In this document: positions 53,886-62,456 of the stretch, in pieces | How positions within the stretch are numbered: the first letter of the stretch is position 1 | How the letters are laid out: every line of letters starts with the position of its first letter | Origin: Rhodoglobus sp. | GTDB lineage: Bacteria > Actinomycetota > Actinomycetes > Actinomycetales > Microbacteriaceae | DNA length: 64,000 bases | Direction: 5' to 3' | Assembly: GCA_025463605.1 (NCBI GenBank) | Contig: JAODAV010000015.1 | Span: forward strand, 1-64,000 | Program-made: the position numbers and the translations under genes | The notes under the pieces: model-generated | What the model was told of the DNA's origin: nothing | Databases searched by the model: none | What the model saw: only the letters and a program-made list of their open reading frames with translations

Positions 53886-54860
53886 CTAGTCGATGAGGCG
53901 CACGATCGACGCGCCGAGATCAGGACCGCCGAGTTCGTAGTCCCCCGCGCTGTCCAGCGAAACGTACTCGATGAAATATCCCTGAATTCCACGGCACGAG
54001 CCTGTGCACTTCGGTGCAGCACTGTCGATGCTGACCTGAGGGTACCCCGAACCCGAGAATTTCCAGCCGGTTACTTTGAATGCCGCGAAACCATAGAGGG
54101 TGTACGCCTTGTCCTTGCCGTGCTTGATCTCGAATCCGTTGTGGATCGGCACGAGGATGGTGGAGCCTTCAAGGCCCGACATCGTCTCATCGCAGGCGCC
54201 TGGATATGAGTTGCCCGATTCGCTAGGAGCCGTGCCATTGTCAAGATCGATGAACGATTCGCAGCCCCCGTCGATGCGATCGAGCCACGCGAATCCACCC
54301 GGGATGGGGTGCACGCATCCAGGGGACGTCGGCATTTCGTAGGTGATCAGGAGCAGCTTTCCGGGCGCTCCGGCGATCGCCTTCTCGAACTCGCAGAGTG
54401 AGAGGGCCAAGGGCAGAACGACCGTGCTCGCGCGAGGCGAGCCCCACTCAGCGGTAGCGGTTGCATGCACGGTCGTCTGATCGTGCCCGATCAGCGCCGC
54501 GAACGGGTGATTGATCGCACTATCGCCGGAACTCGCTTCGAGGGTGCTCGTGGATACCACGACAGTGTGGGAATTAGGGAATGACGGGGCGAGGTTGTTC
54601 GCCGCCGCATCGTTGGCGTTTGCGTCGCTGAACGATGCCGCAAGCGCGCCAGAGGCACTGCAAACTCCGTCTTCCGCACATTCCTGGGCTATCGCGAGGG
54701 CCGCCGCATCCGCGCCGTTCTGCAGTTGCGCGCGCTCGGCATAGACGGCTCCCACATCGACGGCTATCGCGACAAAGCCTGTGAGGGGCACTAAGAGAAT
54801 GCCTACGAGTACCGCAACGGCACCCCGCTCGCCGCGCAGTCTCTTGACTATCCGCCGCAT
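53886..54860 (-). CDS. TadG-like pilus protein (Tad domain)
   Basis: This 324-residue protein starts with a charged stretch, then the hydrophobic Tad domain (GAVAVLVGILLVPLTGFVAI; then DVGAVYAERAQLQNGADAAA), typical of TadE/TadG-type pseudopilins. An extracytoplasmic part with several Cys (for example SLCEFEKAI; SPGCVHPIPGG; CDETMSG; CTGSCRG) follows, probably forming disulfides. It overlaps the upstream tadE-like gene by 13 bp and ends 10 nt before the cpaB start codon. It is likely a pilus-associated or adhesin component. Confidence 0.85.
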   Translation of the reverse strand: MRRIVKRLRGERGAVAVLVGILLVPLTGFVAIAVDVGAVYAERAQLQNGADAAALAIAQECAEDGVCSASGALAASFSDANANDAAANNLAPSFPNSHTVVVSTSTLEASSGDSAINHPFAALIGHDQTTVHATATAEWGSPRASTVVLPLALSLCEFEKAIAGAPGKLLLITYEMPTSPGCVHPIPGGFAWLDRIDGGCESFIDLDNGTAPSESGNSYPGACDETMSGLEGSTILVPIHNGFEIKHGKDKAYTLYGFAAFKVTGWKFSGSGYPQVSIDSAAPKCTGSCRGIQGYFIEYVSLDSAGDYELGGPDLGASIVRLID

Positions 54861-55237
54861 CTCATCACTCCTCTGCCTTCCAAGCCAATAATTGGTACGA
54901 AATATCCGCTGAGAAGGGTCACGTCGTACGCGATCGTCACCGTGACCGTTTGGCCGGCATCGCAGTCCGCTGGGGTGATTGTGATATTTCCCGCGGCGAG
55001 TGCCGGGTTCACCGACGGTGCAGCGTTGATCGCATCCGCGCGCGCGAGTGCAGGATCGTTCTCGATCGCCATCGTGCGCGCCGCTTCGCGAGCGGCGTTC
55101 GTGATGGAGATCTGAACATTGAATATGCGGCCGAACTCTATGAGTCCGAGGATGAGAACGATCAGGATCGGCAGTATGAGCGCGAACTCGACTACGGCCG
55201 CCCCACGCTCATCATCGCGCCTCGGGAAGCGCATCAT
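54848..55237 (-). CDS. TadE-like pseudopilin
   Basis: This 129-residue protein has the TadE signature ERGAAVVEFALILPILIVLI followed by LGLIEFGRIF. The Glu after the cleavage region fits processing by the prepilin peptidase. The C-terminal part has two Cys (PADCDAGQTV; VMRCGG). It overlaps the TadG-like gene downstream by 13 bp and follows the flp gene across a hairpin. Confidence 0.9.
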   Translation of the reverse strand: MMRFPRRDDERGAAVVEFALILPILIVLILGLIEFGRIFNVQISITNAAREAARTMAIENDPALARADAINAAPSVNPALAAGNITITPADCDAGQTVTVTIAYDVTLLSGYFVPIIGLEGRGVMRCGG

Positions 55238-55261
55238 GAATGGTCCCCTAAAGTGGGAAAC

Positions 55262-55311
55262 TCTCTCAGCAGAACCGGCAGCAACGAAGTGCGCCGGTTC
55301 CGCCGGAGAGA
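55262..55311 (-). terminator. Hairpin between flp and the tadE-like gene
   Basis: GAACCGGC (55272-55279) pairs with GCCGGTTC (55293-55300), and TCTCTC pairs with GAGAGA outside. It lies just downstream of the pilin stop on the minus strand, before the rest of the tad operon. It probably stops most transcripts and raises pilin mRNA relative to the assembly genes. Confidence 0.7.
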
Positions 55312-55315
55312 TTTC

Positions 55316-55495
55316 CTAAAGGGAGCCCTCGACCGTGGTGAACAGCCCGTTGAGCGCCGCACCGACGAGCGTGACGGTTCCGATCACCGCGACGGCGATG
55401 AGAGCCACCATGAGGCCGTATTCAACGGCAGTTGCGCCTTCGTCTTCGGAGCGAAGCGAGTTGAGGCGCGCGAGAACATTCGTGTAGAGCTTCAT
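55316..55495 (-). CDS. flp: Flp-type major pilin
   Basis: This 59-residue pilin starts MKLYTNVLARLNSLRSEDEG. The processing site is G followed by ATAVEYGLM (Flp motif: after Gly, with Glu at +5 and Tyr at +6), then one hydrophobic helix to the end (VALIAVAVIGTVTLVGAAL). The CpaA/TadV-type peptidase encoded nearby should cleave it. It is short enough to be missed by a 60-residue cutoff, and it is the main structural subunit of the pilus. A stem-loop follows it. The start at 55495 lacks a strong ribosome site; the operon's promoter is probably the one at 55559-55588. Confidence 0.93.
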   Translation of the reverse strand: MKLYTNVLARLNSLRSEDEGATAVEYGLMVALIAVAVIGTVTLVGAALNGLFTTVEGSL

Positions 55496-55558
55496 GACAT
55501 ATCCATTCGGGTTGGAACTAAGTCGCCGGGTTAGGGTTTCCCGGCTCGGGTGCCCAGA

Positions 55559-55588
55559 ACGCTACGTCTGTCCCCACCCTGAGCGCAA
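55559..55588 (-). promoter_or_regulatory. Candidate flp promoter
   Basis: On the minus strand TTGCGC (55583-55588), an 18-bp spacer and TAGCGT (55559-55564) precede flp by about 60 bp. The match to consensus is moderate. The 110-bp gap between the cpaA and flp genes also contains CATTAGATGAATCTCATTC, a short AT-rich segment. Confidence 0.4.
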
Positions 55589-55605
55589 GGGTCTTTGAAT
55601 GAGAT

Positions 55606-56259
55606 TCATCTAATGAAGAGTGCGAGGAAGGCGCCCGCCAGCATCGATGGCCCGAACGGCACGAGGCTTTTCATGCCGATTCGACGGCTAGCGAGGCCTA
55701 TCAGCGACACCACGGCGCCGACGAGGAAGCCGCCCAGAAGAGCGACGAGCCAGGCCGTGAGGCCGAGGTAACCCGCGGCCACACCGACCGTGATCGCGAG
55801 CTTCACGTCGCCCATCCCCATGCTCCGCGGAGAGATGAGTGCGAGCATGAAATACACCGCGAACAACCCGGCCCCTCCCGCGAGGGCGCCGATCGCCGAA
55901 GGCCAGGAACCGTCGACGAGCGCCGCGAGCAGCAAGAGCGCGAAAACCACTCCAGCACTGGGAAGAACCACGACATTCGGCAGGCGCTTCTCACTGAGGT
56001 CCACAATCGTGAGCACCACGGCGGATGCCGCGAACACCAGATACGCGGCGACCTCAAGGGGTGCGGCGAAGCGAGCCGCGATGAGCCCGAACATGATGCC
56101 GGCGGCGATCGAAGCCGCCAGATTCACCCCCCATCCGAGCCTTCGAGGTTCACGCAGGAAGCGCCCCGCGGCGAGCGCCAGGGGAGTGCCGACGGCGAGC
56201 CCCAGGATGACCGCGCCGAGCACAAAGGGAAGCGCGAGGCCCGTCCATTCGAGAACCAT
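55606..56259 (-). CDS. Prepilin peptidase CpaA/TadV (A24 family)
   Basis: This 217-residue aspartic membrane protease has about seven hydrophobic segments. The two catalytic Asp residues are in LTIVDLSEKRLPN and in GMGDVKL, the latter being the conserved GxGD motif. It cleaves and probably does not methylate the Flp and TadE-like leaders. It is the first gene of the minus-strand tad group. The 110-bp gap to flp suggests separate promoters. Confidence 0.93.
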   Translation of the reverse strand: MVLEWTGLALPFVLGAVILGLAVGTPLALAAGRFLREPRRLGWGVNLAASIAAGIMFGLIAARFAAPLEVAAYLVFAASAVVLTIVDLSEKRLPNVVVLPSAGVVFALLLLAALVDGSWPSAIGALAGGAGLFAVYFMLALISPRSMGMGDVKLAITVGVAAGYLGLTAWLVALLGGFLVGAVVSLIGLASRRIGMKSLVPFGPSMLAGAFLALFIR

Positions 56260-56335
56260 GCGGGTCAGTATGGCCGATGGCGATCGTGCCTTGCCTTCTA
56301 TTCCCCAGTACGGTTAACACGGCATCTTCTGGGGT

Positions 56336-56365
56336 TTGACCGTGACGACGAAAGTCGAGTATTGT
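56336..56365 (+). promoter_or_regulatory. rplU-rpmA promoter
   Basis: TTGACC (56336-56341) and TATTGT (56360-56365) are 18 bp apart, giving a 5' leader of about 63 nt before rplU. A small GGGCTGAGCCC hairpin lies in the leader. The TAGGGT just before the start (56424-56429) may provide an additional start site. Confidence 0.6.
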
Positions 56366-56434
56366 TGACCCTTGGTGTCTGCAGGGCTGAGCCCGCAATC
56401 GAGCACCACAAGCTTCCAAAAGTTAGGGTCCAAA

Positions 56435-56743
56435 GTGGTTTACGCAGTTGTGCGCGCCGGTGGTCGGCAGGAGAAGGTCGAGGTCGGCACGATCGTCGTT
56501 CTCGACCGCATCGCGGCCGACAAGAACGGCAACGTCGAGCTCGTCCCCGTCCTGCTCGTCGATGGTGACAAGATCACCCACGGTGTGAAGGACCTCGCGA
56601 AGGTCAAGGTCGTCGCGGAGGTGCTCGGCAACGAGCGCGGACCCAAGATCGTCATCCAGAAGTTCAAGAACAAGACCGGATACAAGAAGCGCCAGGGCCA
56701 CCGCCAGGAGCAGACCCGTATCAAGATCACCAGCATCGCGTAG
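56435..56743 (+). CDS. rplU: 50S ribosomal protein L21
   Basis: This 102-residue protein matches L21 in length and sequence ([39 protein letters not shown]). The GTG start at 56435 gives the standard N-terminus [10 protein letters not shown]; an upstream in-frame start would add 21 unrelated residues. It lacks an obvious ribosome site, and TAGGGT lies 5 nt before the GTG. It is followed by rpmA after 14 bp. Confidence 0.96.
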   Translation: MVYAVVRAGGRQEKVEVGTIVVLDRIAADKNGNVELVPVLLVDGDKITHGVKDLAKVKVVAEVLGNERGPKIVIQKFKNKTGYKKRQGHRQEQTRIKITSIA

Positions 56744-56757
56744 GGAGCTGAGCACTA

Positions 56758-57009
56758 ATGGCACACAAAAAGGGCGCAAGCTCCACCCGTAACGGCCGCG
56801 ACTCGAACGCGCAGCGCCTCGGCGTCAAGCGCTTCGGCGGTCAGGTCGTTCTCGCCGGCGAGATCATCGTCCGCCAACGCGGCACCCACTTCCACCCCGG
56901 CGCCAACGTCGGTCGTGGCGGCGACGACACGCTGTTCGCCCTCTCGGCGGGTTCCGTCGAGTTCGGCGCCAAGGGCGGCCGCAAGGTCGTCAATATCGTC
57001 ACCAACTGA
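56758..57009 (+). CDS. rpmA: 50S ribosomal protein L27
   Basis: This 83-residue protein begins [20 protein letters not shown], with the typical basic N-terminus reaching the peptidyl-transferase centre, followed by [20 protein letters not shown] and [20 protein letters not shown]. It lies 14 bp downstream of rplU with GGGAGCTGAG before the ATG. A nested hairpin (57028-57114) separates it from obg. Confidence 0.97.
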   Translation: MAHKKGASSTRNGRDSNAQRLGVKRFGGQVVLAGEIIVRQRGTHFHPGANVGRGGDDTLFALSAGSVEFGAKGGRKVVNIVTN

Positions 57010-57027
57010 CTTACTTCAGCAGGGCCT

Positions 57028-57114
57028 GAGCGAGCCGAAATTGGGCCCCCGCTGAGCAGTCCGCACGATTCGTAAGAATCGGGCGGCGGCTCAGTAGGGG
57101 ACTTCGGCTCGCTC
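57028..57114 (+). ncRNA. Nested three-tier hairpin between rpmA and obg
   Basis: GAGCGAGCCGAA (57028-57039) pairs with TTCGGCTCGCTC (57103-57114), perfect over 12 bp. Inside, CCCC-G-CTGAGC (57047-57057) pairs with GCTCAG-TA-GGGG (57089-57100). The innermost hairpin CGATTC-GTAA-GAATCG (57066-57081) carries a GNRA-type loop. It could be a terminator or a structured RNA that uncouples rplU-rpmA from obg. I know of no named RNA family that fits. Confidence 0.75.
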
Positions 57115-57141
57115 TTGTCAGTTAACAGAACGGAGAGTGCC

Positions 57142-58668
57142 ATGGCGTCATTCGTCGACCAGGTCACGCTCCACCTCGCCGCGGGTCACGGGGGCAACGG
57201 CTGCGTCTCGGTCAAGCGTGAGAAGTTCAAGCCTCTCGCGGGACCCGACGGCGGCAACGGCGGTGACGGCGGCGACATCGTGCTCGTGAGCGACAGCCAG
57301 GTCACGACGCTGCTGGGCTTCCACCGCGCGCCGCACCGCAAGTCGGAGCACGGACAGCCCGGTCAGGGCGACCACAAGTCCGGCACATCCGGCGAAGATC
57401 TCGTGCTGTCCGTTCCCGTCGGCACCGTCGTCAAAGACGCCGAGGGCAACGAACTGCTCGACATGGATGCCCCCGGCCTGCGTATCGTGGTCGGCCCCGG
57501 CGGCCAGGGCGGGCTCGGCAACGCGGCTCTCGCCACCACGAAGCGAAAGGCACCCGGTTTCGCGCTGCTCGGAACCCCCGGGTTCGAGGGGGACGTCTTC
57601 CTCGAGCTCAAGACCGTCGCCGATGTTGCGCTCGTCGGCTACCCCTCCGCGGGCAAGTCGAGCCTCGTCGCGGCGATGAGTGCCGCGAAGCCCAAGATCG
57701 CGGACTACCCGTTCACGACGCTGCACCCCAACCTCGGTGTCGTCGAGTCGGGGGAGACCCGCTACACGATCGCCGACGTGCCCGGCCTCATCGAGGGCGC
57801 GAGCGAAGGCAAGGGCCTCGGTCTCGAGTTCCTCAGGCACGTCGAACGCTGCACGGCGCTGCTTCACGTGCTCGACTGCGCGACCCTCGAGCCCGGTAGA
57901 GACCCGCTCACCGACCTCGACGTGATTCTCGGCGAACTGGCCGCCTACCCGGTGCCCGAGGGCCAGCTGCCCCTGCTGGAACGAGCACAGCTCATAGCGC
58001 TGAACAAGATCGACGTGCCGGAGGGCCAGGAGCTCGCCGACCTCGTGCGGCCCGAACTGGAGGCGCGGGGCTACCGTGTGTTCGAGGTGTCCGCCGTATC
58101 GCGCAAGGGACTCAGGGAGCTCTCCTTCGCGCTCGCTGCGCTCGTGGAGGCCGACCGCGCTGCGAAGGCGCTCGAACCGGCCAAGCAGCGCATCGTCATC
58201 CGCCCGAGGGCAGTCAACGAGAAGGAGTTCGCCGTCAAGGTCGAGGGCGGCACGTACGGCAACGTCTACACCGTCGTCGGCGCCAAACCGGAGCGCTGGG
58301 TGCAGCAGACCGACTTCAACAACGAGGAAGCGGTCGGGTTCCTGGCCGACCGGCTCGCGAAGCTCGGCGTGGAGGAGGAGCTCTTCCGCGTGGGCGCAGT
58401 TCCGGGCGCCGCCGTCTCGATCGCGGGTCGCGAATTCGAATGGGAGCCCACTCTCTCGTCGACGGCGGAGCTCATCACGAGTCCGCGCGGCACCGACTCG
58501 CGGCTCGACGACAACCAGCGCGACACCAACCGCAAGCGTCGGCAGACCTACCTGGAGCGAATGGATGCCAAGGCCGCCGCTCGCGCCGAGCTCGAGGCGG
58601 AGCGCCGTGCCGGCATCTGGAGTGACGACGAAGGGTTCGCGGTGCAGAAGGACGACGATGGCGACTAG
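57142..58668 (+). CDS. obg: Obg/CgtA GTPase
   Basis: This 508-residue GTPase is involved in 50S ribosome assembly. The Gly-rich N-terminal Obg fold ([35 protein letters not shown]) is followed by the G domain (G1 GYPSAGKSS at about 167-175, switch/G2 [13 protein letters not shown]3 [10 protein letters not shown]4 NKID). A C-terminal OCT domain and an actinobacterial Arg-rich tail end it. The ATG at 57142 (GGAG 8-9 nt upstream) was chosen over an earlier in-frame start. Its stop overlaps proB by 11 bp. Confidence 0.95.
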   Translation: MASFVDQVTLHLAAGHGGNGCVSVKREKFKPLAGPDGGNGGDGGDIVLVSDSQVTTLLGFHRAPHRKSEHGQPGQGDHKSGTSGEDLVLSVPVGTVVKDAEGNELLDMDAPGLRIVVGPGGQGGLGNAALATTKRKAPGFALLGTPGFEGDVFLELKTVADVALVGYPSAGKSSLVAAMSAAKPKIADYPFTTLHPNLGVVESGETRYTIADVPGLIEGASEGKGLGLEFLRHVERCTALLHVLDCATLEPGRDPLTDLDVILGELAAYPVPEGQLPLLERAQLIALNKIDVPEGQELADLVRPELEARGYRVFEVSAVSRKGLRELSFALAALVEADRAAKALEPAKQRIVIRPRAVNEKEFAVKVEGGTYGNVYTVVGAKPERWVQQTDFNNEEAVGFLADRLAKLGVEEELFRVGAVPGAAVSIAGREFEWEPTLSSTAELITSPRGTDSRLDDNQRDTNRKRRQTYLERMDAKAAARAELEAERRAGIWSDDEGFAVQKDDDGD

Positions 58669-59443
58669 CTCCCGATCGGAGATTCCCGCAGCCCACCGCA
58701 TCGTCGTGAAGGTGGGCTCGTCTTCTGTCAGCGGTCCGAACGTCGGCCAGATCGGTCCGCTCGTCGACGCCCTCGCGGCCGCGCACGGCCGAGGTTCGGA
58801 AGTGATTCTCGTCTCGTCGGGGGCCATTGCCACGGGCATCCCGTATCTCAATCTCGACTCTCGCCCCACCGATCTCGCGACGCAGCAGGCAGCCGCGGCC
58901 GTGGGCCAGAACGTGCTGATCTTCCGCTACCAGGAGAGCCTCGACCGCTACCGCATCGTCGCGGGGCAGATCCTGCTCACGGCGGGCGACATGCAGAACC
59001 CCACGCACCGCAGCAACGCCCAGCGCGCTCTCGAGCGACTGCTGGGGCTGCGCATCCTGCCGATCGTCAACGAGAACGACACGGTGGCGACCCAGGAGAT
59101 CCGCTTCGGCGACAACGACCACCTCGCGGCACTCGTCTCAGTGCTCGTGCACGCGGACGTGCTCGTGCTGCTATCCGACATCGACGCGCTCTACACGCAC
59201 CCGCCCGGCGACCCGGGTGCGCGCAAGATCGAGACGGTCGCGTTCGACGACGACTTGAGCGGTGTGACCTTCGGCGACATCGGCGCGGCGGGCGTCGGCA
59301 CCGGGGGAGCGAGCACGAAGGTCGCTGCCGCCAAGCTGGCGGCGGCCGCGGGTATCCCCGTGCTCCTGGCGGCAACGGGCAGCGTGTCAGAGGCTCTGTC
59401 GGGCGCAGAACTCGGCACGTGGTTCGAGGCCGCGCAGTCGTGA
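58658..59443 (+). CDS. proB: Glutamate 5-kinase
   Basis: This 261-residue amino-acid kinase catalyses the first step of proline synthesis. [31 protein letters not shown] and [15 protein letters not shown] are standard motifs. It lacks a PUA domain, so it is the short form. The ATG at 58658 overlaps the obg stop; the earlier open frame is an artefact of the obg region. Its partner proA lies 876 bp away, separated by a minus-strand gene. Confidence 0.95.
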   Translation: MATSSRSEIPAAHRIVVKVGSSSVSGPNVGQIGPLVDALAAAHGRGSEVILVSSGAIATGIPYLNLDSRPTDLATQQAAAAVGQNVLIFRYQESLDRYRIVAGQILLTAGDMQNPTHRSNAQRALERLLGLRILPIVNENDTVATQEIRFGDNDHLAALVSVLVHADVLVLLSDIDALYTHPPGDPGARKIETVAFDDDLSGVTFGDIGAAGVGTGGASTKVAAAKLAAAAGIPVLLAATGSVSEALSGAELGTWFEAAQS

Positions 59444-59447
59444 CGCT

Positions 59448-60233
59448 CTAGTCGGAGAAGAACTCCGCGAGCACCGGCACGAGGTCGTCGATGGCCCACT
59501 CGTGCATGGCAGCGGGAATCGTCACGAGTCGGGCGTCGGCGAGCGACGCGAGGATCGACTCGGCTGCGGGCGGCATCAGAGGGAGGGTGTCCTCGCCCAA
59601 CAGAACGAGTGTCGGCTGCGTTACGGATGCCCACAGTTGCGCGCGCGGTTCAGACTGCGTCCAGGCGAGCGCCTCGGAGTCCGCCTCGAGGCTCGGCGCC
59701 AGCGCAGTCATGATCGGCCAGCCCGGGCTCTGCTTCGCGCCCTCCAGCCACTGCGGCGGCATGTCCTTCATGAAGTACTCGATCGTGGCGTCACCGTCAC
59801 CGGCGGCGATGCGCTCGCGCAGGCCTCCCAGGAACTCGGCCCCACCGGAGCCGAGCTCGTCGCCGAGAGGCACCTCCCACAATGCGAGCCGCGTCACCGG
59901 CAGTCCGGCGGCGGCGGCGGCCAGTGCGATTGCCCCGCCCGACGAGCTGCCGTAGAGGCCTGCACGGCCACCGTGTGCGTCGATGAGGGCGGCGATGTCC
60001 TCAATGTCCCGCTCGAGGCCGTAGCTGCGCGCGTCGGCGCTCTCACCGCGCCCGCGGCGGTCGTAGTTGACCACCGTGAGGCCTTGCGATGCGAGCTTCG
60101 CCGCCATCTCGACGGTCGTGGGGTCGAATGCCCTGAATTGGAATGCTCCGGCGATGAGGATGACCACCGGCCCCGTCCCCTCGCTGTCGTAGGCGATGCG
60201 GGTTCCGTCGGCGGACGTGACGAACTGGGTCAT
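59448..60233 (-). CDS. Alpha/beta hydrolase
   Basis: This 261-residue hydrolase of the alpha/beta fold has the oxyanion region VVILIAGAFQFRAFD, nucleophile elbow GLYGSSSGGAIALA (Ser), and a C-terminal His in AAMHEWAIDDLVPVL. The Asp of the triad is likely in LLGEDTLPLMP (E/D). AAGGAG lies 5 nt before the ATG. It lies inside the proB-proA pair on the opposite strand and converges with proB, leaving 4 bp. The substrate is unknown. Confidence 0.88.
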   Translation of the reverse strand: MTQFVTSADGTRIAYDSEGTGPVVILIAGAFQFRAFDPTTVEMAAKLASQGLTVVNYDRRGRGESADARSYGLERDIEDIAALIDAHGGRAGLYGSSSGGAIALAAAAAGLPVTRLALWEVPLGDELGSGGAEFLGGLRERIAAGDGDATIEYFMKDMPPQWLEGAKQSPGWPIMTALAPSLEADSEALAWTQSEPRAQLWASVTQPTLVLLGEDTLPLMPPAAESILASLADARLVTIPAAMHEWAIDDLVPVLAEFFSD

Positions 60234-60318
60234 GGATGCTCCTTGTTGACGCCGTACACATTGCCACGTCGCGTGCCTTCCCGCAACCGCGCTACCGCCG
60301 GAGTCGTAAACTTGGCGC

Positions 60319-61587
60319 ATGTCCGAGACGGCTCTTGCAGCACCCACACTCACCGAGAAGCTCACGGCCGCGCGCGAGGCGGCGCGAGTGCTCGCGACGG
60401 TCACGTCCGGTCAGAAGAACGCGGCGTTGCACGCGATCGCGGATGCCGTCATGCGCAACGAGAGCCGCATTCTCCCGGCGAATGAGCTCGACCTCGCCAA
60501 CGGGCGCGAGAACGGGCTGAGCGACGGCCTGCAAGACCGACTGCGGCTCGACGTGAATCGTCTCGCCGGCCTTGCGACTGCCGTTCTCCAGGTCGCCGAC
60601 CTCACCGATCCTGTCGGCCAGGTCATGCGCGGATCGGTGCTGCCCAACGGACTCAACGTCACGCAGGTGCGTGTGCCGTTCGGCGTGGTCGGAGCGATCT
60701 ACGAGGCGAGGCCGAATGTCACGATCGACATCGCAGCGCTCGCGCTCAAGAGCGGTAACGCGGTCGTGCTGCGCGGTGGCTCAGCGGCCGAGAACACCAA
60801 CCGCGTGCTCGTCGATGTGATCCAGTCGGCCCTCATGGAAGCGGGCCTGCCCCTCGAGTGCGTGCAGACGATCGACGAGTTCGGCCGCGATGGTGCGACC
60901 CAGCTGATGCGTGCTCGCGGATTCGTTGACGTGCTCATTCCGCGGGGCAGCGCGAACCTCATCAACTCGGTCGTGGCGGAGTCGACAGTGCCCGTCATCG
61001 AGACCGGGGCCGGGGTTGTGCACGTGTACCTCGACGAATCCGCGGACCTGACCACGTCGGTCGAGGTCGTGCACAACGCGAAGGTGCAGCGCCCGAGCGT
61101 GTGCAACGCGCTCGAGACCCTGCTCGTGCACGCGGCGTCTGCTGAGCGCCTGCTCCCGCCGGTGCTTGCTCGCTTGCGTGAGGCGGGCGTCACGGTGCAC
61201 GCGGACGCGCGCGCGCGGGCCATCTTCCCGGATGCCGTGCCCGCCACAGTCGAAGACTGGGCGACCGAATACATGTCGCTCGACGTCTCGGTAGCGATCG
61301 TCGACGACCTGGATGCCGCGCTCGAGCACATCCGCCGCTACTCGACCCACCACACCGAGTCGATCATCACCAACGATCTCGCCAGGGCGGAGCGATTTCT
61401 GGCTGAGGTCGACTCGGCCGTCGTCATGGTGAACGCCTCCACGCGATTCACCGACGGGGGCGAGTTCGGTTTCGGAGCGGAGGTCGGCATCTCCACCCAG
61501 AAGCTGCACGCGCGTGGACCGATGGGCCTGCCCGAACTCACGAGCACGAAGTGGGTTGTGCGCGGCAGCGGCCAGGTGCGCGGATAG
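60319..61587 (+). CDS. proA: Gamma-glutamyl phosphate reductase
   Basis: This 422-residue NADPH-dependent reductase carries out step two of proline synthesis. The catalytic Cys is C262 in RPSVCNALETLL. The Rossmann segment PFGVVGAIYEARPNVT is conserved, and the C-terminal part FTDGGEFGFGAEVGISTQKL matches ProA. TAAACT (60307-60312) ends 6 nt before the ATG and there is no ribosome site, suggesting a leaderless mRNA. It is divergent from the alpha/beta hydrolase, with an 85-bp gap. Confidence 0.95.
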   Translation: MSETALAAPTLTEKLTAAREAARVLATVTSGQKNAALHAIADAVMRNESRILPANELDLANGRENGLSDGLQDRLRLDVNRLAGLATAVLQVADLTDPVGQVMRGSVLPNGLNVTQVRVPFGVVGAIYEARPNVTIDIAALALKSGNAVVLRGGSAAENTNRVLVDVIQSALMEAGLPLECVQTIDEFGRDGATQLMRARGFVDVLIPRGSANLINSVVAESTVPVIETGAGVVHVYLDESADLTTSVEVVHNAKVQRPSVCNALETLLVHAASAERLLPPVLARLREAGVTVHADARARAIFPDAVPATVEDWATEYMSLDVSVAIVDDLDAALEHIRRYSTHHTESIITNDLARAERFLAEVDSAVVMVNASTRFTDGGEFGFGAEVGISTQKLHARGPMGLPELTSTKWVVRGSGQVRG

Positions 61588-61617
61588 TATTCAAGAGCCC
61601 CCTGAACGGAGAACCTG

Positions 61618-61809
61618 ATGTCGCTGCTCGCCATTGTCCTCACCGAGACCGAGGAACTCGCGCCTCTGCTGATGCCCCCGCTGGCATTCGCAGGCATCGC
61701 CGTCGCCGTATTCCTCACGCTCGGTTTCATCACGTGGAGCTTCCGTGACGTGGCCAACCGGCACAGCGAGAAGACCGGCAAGGCCGATTCGCACGGCGCT
61801 GGCCACTAG
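61618..61809 (+). CDS. Small membrane protein between proA and nadD
   Basis: This 63-residue protein has one hydrophobic helix ([20 protein letters not shown]) and a polar His-containing C-terminus ([20 protein letters not shown]). It lies 30 bp after proA and 14 bp before nadD. GGAGAACC lies before the ATG. Its position between proA and nadD matches a conserved small protein in many actinobacteria. Function unknown. Confidence 0.8.
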   Translation: MSLLAIVLTETEELAPLLMPPLAFAGIAVAVFLTLGFITWSFRDVANRHSEKTGKADSHGAGH

Positions 61810-61823
61810 GGCTCAGCCGACGC

Positions 61824-62456
61824 ATGGTCGAGGCAGCCCCCGTGGCCGACAGCGCCCCCGGGGTCGCGCCGACGAGACGCCGACGGGTGGGCGTCATGGG
61901 CGGCACCTTCGACCCGATCCACAACGGTCACCTCGTGGCTGCAAGCGAGGTGCAGCAGCAGTTCGACCTCGATGAGGTGATCTTCGCCCCCACCGGTGAA
62001 CCCTGGATGAAGCGCACGGTCACCGAGGGGGAGCACCGCTATCTCATGACCGTCATCGCGACGGCCGCGAATCCCCGGTTCACCGTGAGCCGCGTCGACA
62101 TCGATCGTGATGGCCCCACTTACACGATCGACACCCTCAGGGACATCCGCAGGAGCCACCCGGACGCCGAGCTGTTCTTCATCACGGGGGCGGACGCGGT
62201 GGCTCAGATCCTCGACTGGAAAGACGTCGACGAGGTCTGGAGTCTCGCCCATTTCGTAGCGGTTTCACGGCCCGGACACTCGCTGACCATTAGCGGTTTG
62301 CCAGAGCAGGGCGTAAGCTCGCTTGAAGTGCCGGCGCTGGCGATCTCATCTACAGACTGTCGGAGCAGGGTCAGCCGGGGTTTCCCGGTCTGGTACTTGG
62401 TTCCCGATGGTGTAGTCCAATACATCGCCAAGCACCACTTGTATCGGAGTATTTAA
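61824..62456 (+). CDS. nadD: Nicotinate-nucleotide adenylyltransferase
   Basis: This 210-residue enzyme adenylates nicotinate mononucleotide in NAD synthesis. Motif I is [15 protein letters not shown] (about 23-37), and the C-terminal [10 protein letters not shown] matches the family ISSTxxR segment. [15 protein letters not shown] is conserved. The first 20 or so residues are an Ala/Pro-rich addition; an alternative start is possible, but no better ribosome site was seen. Its stop overlaps the start of the next gene by 1 bp. Confidence 0.94.
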   Translation: MVEAAPVADSAPGVAPTRRRRVGVMGGTFDPIHNGHLVAASEVQQQFDLDEVIFAPTGEPWMKRTVTEGEHRYLMTVIATAANPRFTVSRVDIDRDGPTYTIDTLRDIRRSHPDAELFFITGADAVAQILDWKDVDEVWSLAHFVAVSRPGHSLTISGLPEQGVSSLEVPALAISSTDCRSRVSRGFPVWYLVPDGVVQYIAKHHLYRSI

